The translations under genes and the position numbers were made by a program. From assembly GCA_964486555.1 (NCBI GenBank), contig CAZANP010000085.1:1-5853 (forward strand): 5,853 nt of DNA, read 5' to 3'. This document shows positions 1 through 4,244 of the stretch, piece after piece (within the stretch, counting starts at the first letter, position 1; every line of letters starts with the position of its first letter). The stretch comes from 4484-232 sp964486555 (lineage in GTDB: Bacteria; Thermotogota; Thermotogae; Thermotogales; Thermotogaceae). The notes below the pieces were generated by a model. That model saw nothing but the letters and a program-made list of their open reading frames with translations. It was not told where the DNA came from and searched no databases.

Positions 1-1175
1 AAGGAGAATCTGAAAAGTTGATAAGAGAGGCTTTGGAAAACCCGGTGGATATGAAACCACTAGAGAATATCTTGGATAGGGATTCCAAAGTCACCATAGT
101 TGTCGATGATGCCACACGCCAAACACCGACAAGGCAGATAATAAAACACGTTCTGGAAAGACTTGAGAAGATAGGTATAAAAAGGAAGAGCATCCTCATA
201 CAGATCGCCAACGGTATGCACAGGCTAACCACCGAAGATGAGAAAAAGAAAATACTTGGAGAGGATGTTCTGAACTTATTCGAGGTTCAGGACAATTACC
301 CTGAAGATAGAGATCGTTACGAATACCTTGGAAAGACATCGCGGGGTACTCCTTTGTACATAAACAGAAGAGTCACAAATGCTGATTTGGTAGTGACCAT
401 AGGTATGATCAAATCACATGCGTTCGCTGGTTTCACGGGAGGAGCTAAAAGCATCATACCTGGTGTCTCATCAAGAGAGACTATTCTCTCGAATCATTGT
501 TTCAAATTTGTGGAATATCCAAATGGAATACTTGGAGATGCTGAGAGAAGTGTTACACGCCAGGATATGGAAGAAGGTGCTAGGAAACTCCCGGTATTCA
601 TCATGAACGTTGTTCTCAACAAGGAGAATCGGATAATCGATGTTGTGAGTGGAGATATTGTTTCAGCTCATCGCAGGGGTGTGAAAACTTTCAAGGAGAT
701 GGCAGAGATCTATCTAAATGAACCGATAGATCTGGTCATAGTGGAAGGAGGTTATCCCGGATCTATAAATCTGTATCAAGCACTCTTTGGTTGCAACGTG
801 GCATTAACGACACGAAGACCCATACTGAAAAGAAACGGGACGATCCTCTTTCTAGCTCAGTGTAGAGAAGGTGTTGGAAGCGACATAATAGAGAGACTTT
901 TTGATGAGTTCAAGGATCCTGGGGGTGTTCTGAATTACCTGAAGAATTCTGAGACTATTCCAGAACAATGGGCCGCACAGTTTCTGGCGTCGTTCTTGCT
1001 GATCTCCAAGATAGGTATTGTAACTGAAGGTATACCGAAAAGGAAGCTGGAAAAGCTGGGATTGATACCCTTCAACACTATACAGGAAGCTATCGATTCG
1101 TTTTTATCCGAAAACGAAGATTTGAAGATAGCAATCATAAAAGATCCAGATTTCGTGATACCGAATTTGAGGTAA
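1..1175 (+). CDS. larA: LarA-family nickel-dependent 2-hydroxyacid racemase/epimerase, N-terminus cut by window edge
   Basis: Cytoplasmic enzyme of the LarA/DUF2088 family, which inverts the alpha carbon of 2-hydroxyacids by hydride transfer to a nickel-pincer (NPN) cofactor made by LarB, LarC and LarE (none of them in this window). Numbering from the TTG at 18, I see D31-A-T-R34 (family D72/R75), ANGMHR with H68 (H108), KSHAFAGFTGGAK with H134 (H174) and K144 (K184, cofactor attachment), and SNH with H160 (H200, nickel ligand). The spacings between H68, H134, K144 and H160 match lactate racemase exactly. LYQ with Q254 corresponds to Q295, but the Lys three residues later (K298) is Phe257 here. 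The frame is open to the left edge (first full codon at position 3), and by alignment about 40 N-terminal residues are missing. The TTG at 18 is therefore probably an internal Leu, although an AAGGAG lies at 1-6. The TAA stop abuts the convergent dctM stop. Family membership is secure; the substrate is unknown. Confidence 0.93.
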   Translation, partial: GESEKLIREALENPVDMKPLENILDRDSKVTIVVDDATRQTPTRQIIKHVLERLEKIGIKRKSILIQIANGMHRLTTEDEKKKILGEDVLNLFEVQDNYPEDRDRYEYLGKTSRGTPLYINRRVTNADLVVTIGMIKSHAFAGFTGGAKSIIPGVSSRETILSNHCFKFVEYPNGILGDAERSVTRQDMEEGARKLPVFIMNVVLNKENRIIDVVSGDIVSAHRRGVKTFKEMAEIYLNEPIDLVIVEGGYPGSINLYQALFGCNVALTTRRPILKRNGTILFLAQCREGVGSDIIERLFDEFKDPGGVLNYLKNSETIPEQWAAQFLASFLLISKIGIVTEGIPKRKLEKLGLIPFNTIQEAIDSFLSENEDLKIAIIKDPDFVIPNLR

Positions 1176-2474
1176 TCATTCAGCCATGCCAAATAGTTTC
1201 GGTAAGAACAGAACCGTTTCTGGGAAGTAGGTGACTAGAAACAGGATTATTATAGAAGCTATTATGAAAGGAACCATATCTTTAGCTATTTTACCTATGG
1301 GAAGACCACTCACAGCTGCTCCTGTAAAGAGAGCTGCTCCATAAGGTGGTGTCATAAGGCCTATTATCAGGTTGAAGCCCATCACAACACCGAAATGTAC
1401 TGGGTTCAAACCGTAATGGTTCACCGCAACGGGTAAGAAAGTTGGGGCAAGAACCAGCAAAGCTGGCATGGCATCCATGACCATTCCAAACAGAAGAAGA
1501 AACACATTCACAAACAATAGAAAAAGGAAGCGATTGTCCCCTATAGTGGATTCAAGGAAGTTTGTAAGAACATCAGGCACTTTCTCAACTGCTAGTATCC
1601 TGCTGAAGATGCTCGATGTTCCTGTCAGCATGAGAATAGCTGTCGATGTTATCATAGCGTTTTTAAAAGAATGTAAGATATCCTTCCCAATCCTTCCTTT
1701 CTTGACGATCAATGAAAGAACAAGGCCGTAAAGCACTGCTATTGCGGAAGCCTCGGTTGGTGTGAATATACCACTCAGTATACCGCCGAGTATGATGAAA
1801 GGCATCATTAAAAACGGGATCGCTCCCATCAGCGTTTTCAGCTTTTCTTTAGTTCCCATCTTTATAACCTGGCGGGGGAACTTCTTCTTCCCGGCCATGA
1901 GCCTGATGACCATCATCTGGGCAATTCCTACCAAAATACCAGGGATAGCCCCACCCAAAAGCAACCCACCGATGGACACGCCTGTTATTGCCCCTAGAAG
2001 AACCATCATTATGCTCGGTGGAATCAAAGGTCCTTGAATGGAAGAGCTCACAGTCAAAGCCGTGGAGAAGCTTCTATCGTATCCCGCTTCGTTCATGGAA
2101 TCCATTATCAAACGTCCAATACCTCCAACATCAGCGATAGCAGATCCCGATACACCTCCAAACAACATGCTGGCAAGAACATTGACGTATGCAAGTCCTC
2201 CTCTGTACTTTCCAACAACGATGTTTGAGAAATCAGCTATCTTTTTGACTGTTCCGGAATACGCCATGAGTTCACCGGCCAGAATGAAAAATGGAATTGC
2301 CAGAAGGGTGAAAGCATCCAACCCTGTGAAAAAGGTATGAACAACAAGGTAAAGAGGATCTCCTTTAACCAGAAAGTATATGATGGAACTGAGAAGCATC
2401 GTGAAGGAAAGGGGTATTCCCATTATAGTGAAAAATGTGAAAGACAGGATCACAACGAGAAGAGGAAGAGACAT
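1176..2474 (-). CDS. dctM: TRAP transporter large membrane subunit DctM
   Basis: The 432-residue transport subunit of a tripartite ATP-independent periplasmic transporter, which carries the substrate across the inner membrane with a sodium or proton gradient. The protein is almost entirely hydrophobic and of normal family length, with about 11-12 membrane segments starting at residue 4. Family signatures are IPFFILAGELM (60-70), FGGVSGSAIADVGGIG (105-120), QGPLIPPS (147-154), GGILSGIFTPTEASA (230-244) and GLMTPPYGAA (372-381). The SGSA/IPPS and TPPYG regions match the two re-entrant hairpin regions that hold the sodium and substrate sites in the family. It starts 4 bp after the dctQ stop; its SD, AGGAGG at 2489-2484, lies inside the end of dctQ, so translation is probably coupled. 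It is the last gene of the operon, and its TGA stop directly abuts the stop of the convergent larA. Confidence 0.96.
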   Translation of the reverse strand: MSLPLLVVILSFTFFTIMGIPLSFTMLLSSIIYFLVKGDPLYLVVHTFFTGLDAFTLLAIPFFILAGELMAYSGTVKKIADFSNIVVGKYRGGLAYVNVLASMLFGGVSGSAIADVGGIGRLIMDSMNEAGYDRSFSTALTVSSSIQGPLIPPSIMMVLLGAITGVSIGGLLLGGAIPGILVGIAQMMVIRLMAGKKKFPRQVIKMGTKEKLKTLMGAIPFLMMPFIILGGILSGIFTPTEASAIAVLYGLVLSLIVKKGRIGKDILHSFKNAMITSTAILMLTGTSSIFSRILAVEKVPDVLTNFLESTIGDNRFLFLLFVNVFLLLFGMVMDAMPALLVLAPTFLPVAVNHYGLNPVHFGVVMGFNLIIGLMTPPYGAALFTGAAVSGLPIGKIAKDMVPFIIASIIILFLVTYFPETVLFLPKLFGMAE

Positions 2475-2478
2475 TGCA

Positions 2479-2946
2479 TCATCCCTCCTGGGATCTGACG
2501 ATGTATTTGAAGATTATCTGGAACGCCATCAAAATACCACCAATTGGAAGGGCCATGTACACGTAGAAAAACGGGATTCTTAAAGCCGGTGTCCTCATTA
2601 TCAGAGCATCCACCGCCATTGCAAATCCTTCTTTTATGACCACAACATACGATGCGAATATGAGAACATCTATGATGAATGACCATCTCCTGCGAATCTT
2701 ATCTGGCATCTTATCTAACACTATCAAAAGGGCGGGGTGTTTGTTCTCTCGAAAAACAATCCCACAGGCTATAGTCACCATGTAAAACATCATGTATCTG
2801 GTGAGTTCAGCTGTCCAGAAAACAGGTCTTACAAGGACGTACCTGTTCAATATACCGAAGATCGTTACACCAAACATCGATATCAAGAGTGCTACACCAA
2901 CGTATGTTGCCAATTTGCTTAAAAATTGATCGAGCTTTTTCAGCAT
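2479..2946 (-). CDS. dctQ: TRAP transporter small membrane subunit DctQ
   Basis: The small integral membrane subunit (155 residues with this start) that pairs with DctM and helps dock the binding protein. Four hydrophobic segments fit the DctQ fold: about residues 13-33, 48-65, 88-105 and 127-148. Conserved features are N-R35-Y36 after the first helix, the amphipathic FWTAELTRY (43-51), RENKHP (66-71) and RIPFFYVYMALPIG (123-136). I chose the ATG at 2946 because the protein then begins with the usual charged MLKKLDQFL helix and because AAGGAGG lies 7 nt upstream. The frame stays open upstream: an ATG at 3003, with its own GAGGAGG 9 nt before it, would give a 174-residue form with a 19-residue extension encoded across a stem-loop. 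Family assignment is firm; the exact start is the uncertain point. Confidence 0.93.
   Translation of the reverse strand: MLKKLDQFLSKLATYVGVALLISMFGVTIFGILNRYVLVRPVFWTAELTRYMMFYMVTIACGIVFRENKHPALLIVLDKMPDKIRRRWSFIIDVLIFASYVVVIKEGFAMAVDALIMRTPALRIPFFYVYMALPIGGILMAFQIIFKYIVRSQEG
2484..2489 (-). promoter_or_regulatory. Ribosome binding site of dctM, inside the end of dctQ
   Basis: AGGAGG on the minus strand, 9 nt before the dctM ATG at 2474. It overlaps the last codons of dctQ, whose TGA ends at 2479. Ribosomes finishing dctQ stop on top of the dctM start region, which suggests coupled synthesis of the two membrane subunits. Confidence 0.8.
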
Positions 2947-2953
2947 GGAACTT

Positions 2954-2960
2954 CCTCCTT
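2954..2960 (-). promoter_or_regulatory. Ribosome binding site of dctQ (preferred start)
   Basis: AAGGAGG on the minus strand with a 7-nt spacer to the ATG at 2946. It lies 10 nt downstream of the intercistronic stem-loop, so it is outside the stem and should be free to bind ribosomes. It decides the preferred dctQ start. Confidence 0.8.
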
Positions 2961-2970
2961 GAGTATTTAC

Positions 2971-3010
2971 TAAAACCATGGAAGGGATATAGATCCCCCC
3001 CATGGTTTTA
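2971..3010 (-). ncRNA. Intercistronic stem-loop between dctP and dctQ
   Basis: In the minus-strand RNA, UAAAACCAUGGGGGGGAU pairs with AUCCCUUCCAUGGUUUUA around a CUAU tetraloop. This makes 18 continuous base pairs, two of them G-U wobbles. In DNA the outer 11 bp (2971-2981 with 3000-3010) form a perfect inverted repeat; the two interior positions mismatch in DNA and would be A/C mismatches in plus-strand RNA. The stem therefore seems shaped for the operon transcript. The 3' arm ends in GGUUUUA, a short U run paired with an A run, so weak or partial termination is possible. Alternatively it blocks 3' exonucleases and stabilises upstream dctP mRNA, as stem-loops after binding-protein genes often do. 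Either role would yield more DctP than DctQM. The structure is directly visible; its role is inferred. Confidence 0.85.
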
Positions 3011-3012
3011 TT

Positions 3013-3019
3013 CCTCCTC
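3013..3019 (-). promoter_or_regulatory. Second SD-like site upstream of the stem-loop, in frame with dctQ
   Basis: GAGGAGG on the minus strand, just after the dctP TAA (3025-3023) and 9 nt before an ATG at 3003. That ATG sits in the 5' arm of the stem-loop and is in frame with dctQ without a stop. It could start a longer DctQ or a leader, or be only a leftover purine-rich stretch. The SD itself is outside the stem while the AUG is inside it. Confidence 0.5.
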
Positions 3020-3022
3020 AAA

Positions 3023-4057
3023 TTATTTCCCCATGGAAGCAGCTTCCGTTACGAGCTTCTGTTTGGCCTCTTCAACGACTTTAAGGAACTCTTCAACAAG
3101 GTCCTCACCTAGTTTCTTTACAAGGTATTCTTTAACGTAAGGTTGGGTTTTTTCCTTCCACTGTTTTATCTCTTCAGGTGTTGGAACGTACACCTTCATC
3201 CTCTTTTTGACCTCACTCAGCTTAACGTCCGCTATTAACTGTCCAATACCAGCATAAACCATCCAAGCTGTTCTTTCAGCTTCGATGAGGGCAGCTTTCA
3301 AATCATCTGGTAGGGATTGGAACCATTTTTCATTAACTATCGTGGCCCCTATCCCCATCAGATGCCCTGTCAACGTCAGATATTTCTGAACCTGGTAGTA
3401 TTTGTGAGCTAATATGTTGGATATCGTGTTTTCGGCACCATCCACAACACCTGTTTGCAGTGCCGTGTAAAGTTCCAACATCGGCATAGGAACAGGAGTC
3501 CCACCAGCGGCTTCGATGAGTTTCATGTGAGGCACTATCTCCATGGTTCTTATCTTGAGGCCTTTCAGATCTTCCGGAGCTTTTATAGGTCTCTTACTGT
3601 TGAAGATGTGTCTGAATCCAAATGGTTGAAGCGACAGAATCCTTATCCCAGTTTTCTTCGCGCAATCCTCGATAAGGTTCTTTATGAAATCGCTCTCCAT
3701 GACGAGTCTGACATGTTCTCGAGATGTGAACAGAAACGGCATGTCGACCAGTTCAAGAGGTGGATAGTAAGCAGAAGCCAGGACACCTGAGCTGATGTTG
3801 TAAGCTTCTATTGTTCCCTTTCGTACCTGTTCAACGGCCGATCTTTGATCACCGAGTTGACCCGCTGGATAGAGCTCCACCTTGATTCTACCACCAGAGA
3901 GTCTTTCCACTTCGTTCTTAAGAGTCACAGCGTAAGCACTGGTTGGATGATTGTAAGGATCTGGTGGGTCTATCCATCCAAATTTCATGACGTAAACTTT
4001 CTCAGCGAGTACCAGCACCGAACTGACCATCAGGATGATCAGTAAGATCTTCTTCAT
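3023..4057 (-). CDS. dctP: TRAP transporter periplasmic substrate-binding protein DctP
   Basis: The extracytoplasmic receptor (344 residues) that binds an organic acid and delivers it to DctQM. A signal peptide is clear: MKK, a hydrophobic core at residues 4-17, and a probable cut after A18 (VLVLA|EK). There is no lipobox Cys, so it is likely soluble. Family features follow in order: WIDPPDPYNHP (28-38), ELYPAGQLGDQ (61-71), DMPFLF (105-110), the LKGLKIR block with R170, the conserved arginine that forms a salt bridge to the substrate carboxylate, and ELYTALQTGVVDGAEN (195-210). Length is normal for the family. The ATG at 4057 has AAGGAGG (4071-4065) with a 7-nt spacer. It is the first gene of the operon, with its own promoter upstream. 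R170 supports a carboxylate substrate; the nearby larA suggests a 2-hydroxyacid, but that is inference. Confidence 0.96.
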   Translation of the reverse strand: MKKILLIILMVSSVLVLAEKVYVMKFGWIDPPDPYNHPTSAYAVTLKNEVERLSGGRIKVELYPAGQLGDQRSAVEQVRKGTIEAYNISSGVLASAYYPPLELVDMPFLFTSREHVRLVMESDFIKNLIEDCAKKTGIRILSLQPFGFRHIFNSKRPIKAPEDLKGLKIRTMEIVPHMKLIEAAGGTPVPMPMLELYTALQTGVVDGAENTISNILAHKYYQVQKYLTLTGHLMGIGATIVNEKWFQSLPDDLKAALIEAERTAWMVYAGIGQLIADVKLSEVKKRMKVYVPTPEEIKQWKEKTQPYVKEYLVKKLGEDLVEEFLKVVEEAKQKLVTEAASMGK

Positions 4058-4064
4058 AGATATC

Positions 4065-4071
4065 CCTCCTT
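4065..4071 (-). promoter_or_regulatory. Ribosome binding site of dctP
   Basis: AAGGAGG on the minus strand with a 7-nt spacer to the ATG at 4057, a near-ideal site. It fits strong translation of the binding protein and fixes the dctP start. Confidence 0.8.
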
Positions 4072-4084
4072 ATGATTCATTTGG

Positions 4085-4103
4085 TGTTTCATAAAGTGAA
4101 ACA
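4085..4103. promoter_or_regulatory. Candidate operator palindrome in the dctP leader
   Basis: TGTTTCA-TAAAG-TGAAACA is a perfect 7-bp inverted repeat with a 5-bp centre (19 bp in all). It lies between the predicted start of transcription (about 4126) and the dctP SD, at roughly +24 to +42. This size and symmetry suit a dimeric repressor blocking the operon promoter. In RNA it could also form a 7-bp hairpin just before the SD. I cannot name the regulator; no regulator gene is in the window. Confidence 0.55.
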
Positions 4104-4132
4104 ATATTTTTTTATGTGATACTTCAAAAATC

Positions 4133-4161
4133 ATTATAAAGATTATCAGATATCATGTCAA
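4133..4161 (-). promoter_or_regulatory. Consensus sigma-70 promoter of the dctPQM operon
   Basis: On the minus strand, TTGACA (4161-4156), a 17-nt spacer and TATAAT (4138-4133) match the housekeeping consensus at all 12 positions with ideal spacing. Transcription would begin near 4126, giving a leader of about 69 nt before the dctP ATG. So strong a core promoter implies either constant high expression or repression by a factor, and the palindrome downstream fits the second. Confidence 0.85.
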
Positions 4162-4244
4162 TTCAGAGGAAGACGACGCTTCTAGAGATATCAAAGCTTA
4201 AATGGAAATATTTATGGATAATAGCTGATTTTAGGTCGAAATAA

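Noticed and set aside
1..20. AAGGAG at 1-6 followed by TTG at 18 as the true start of the larA-like gene
   Set aside because: The frame is open to the edge, and the family's N-terminal region (about 40 residues before the DATR block) would be missing. The residues before the TTG (GESEK) fit the usual sequence just before the IREALENP helix.
1097..1118. Inverted repeat TTCGTTTT / AAAACGAA near the end of larA as a terminator
   Set aside because: It is AU-rich, lies inside the coding sequence and has no U run after it on either strand. It is probably a chance result of codon use.
1159..1204. TACCGAA / TTCGGTA repeat spanning the convergent junction
   Set aside because: The arms are only 7 bp with a loop of more than 30 nt and no U run, too weak to call a bidirectional terminator.
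1209..1222. CAGAA / TTCTG small hairpin just after larA
   Set aside because: A five-base-pair stem without a T tract, inside the dctM coding sequence.
2450..2686. Minus-strand reading frame overlapping the dctQ/dctM junction (ATG ATG near 2482)
   Set aside because: It is out of frame with both genes, rich in Cys/His/Arg, and overlaps well-supported dctQ and dctM coding sequence.
4085..4103. Assigning the palindrome to KdgR
   Set aside because: The half-sites are similar to TGAAAC/GTTTCA of KdgR boxes, but their order is reversed and the centre is longer, so the match is not supported.
4058..4192. AGATATC present three times around the dctP control region as an operator set
   Set aside because: Spacing is irregular, one copy lies next to the SD and one inside the promoter spacer, and the short AT-rich word is likely by chance.
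4162..4244. Intrinsic terminator for the propeller gene
   Set aside because: I could not find a stable GC stem followed by a U run in this stretch; only a short GAAG/CTTC pairing near 4169-4182 is present. Termination is unresolved.
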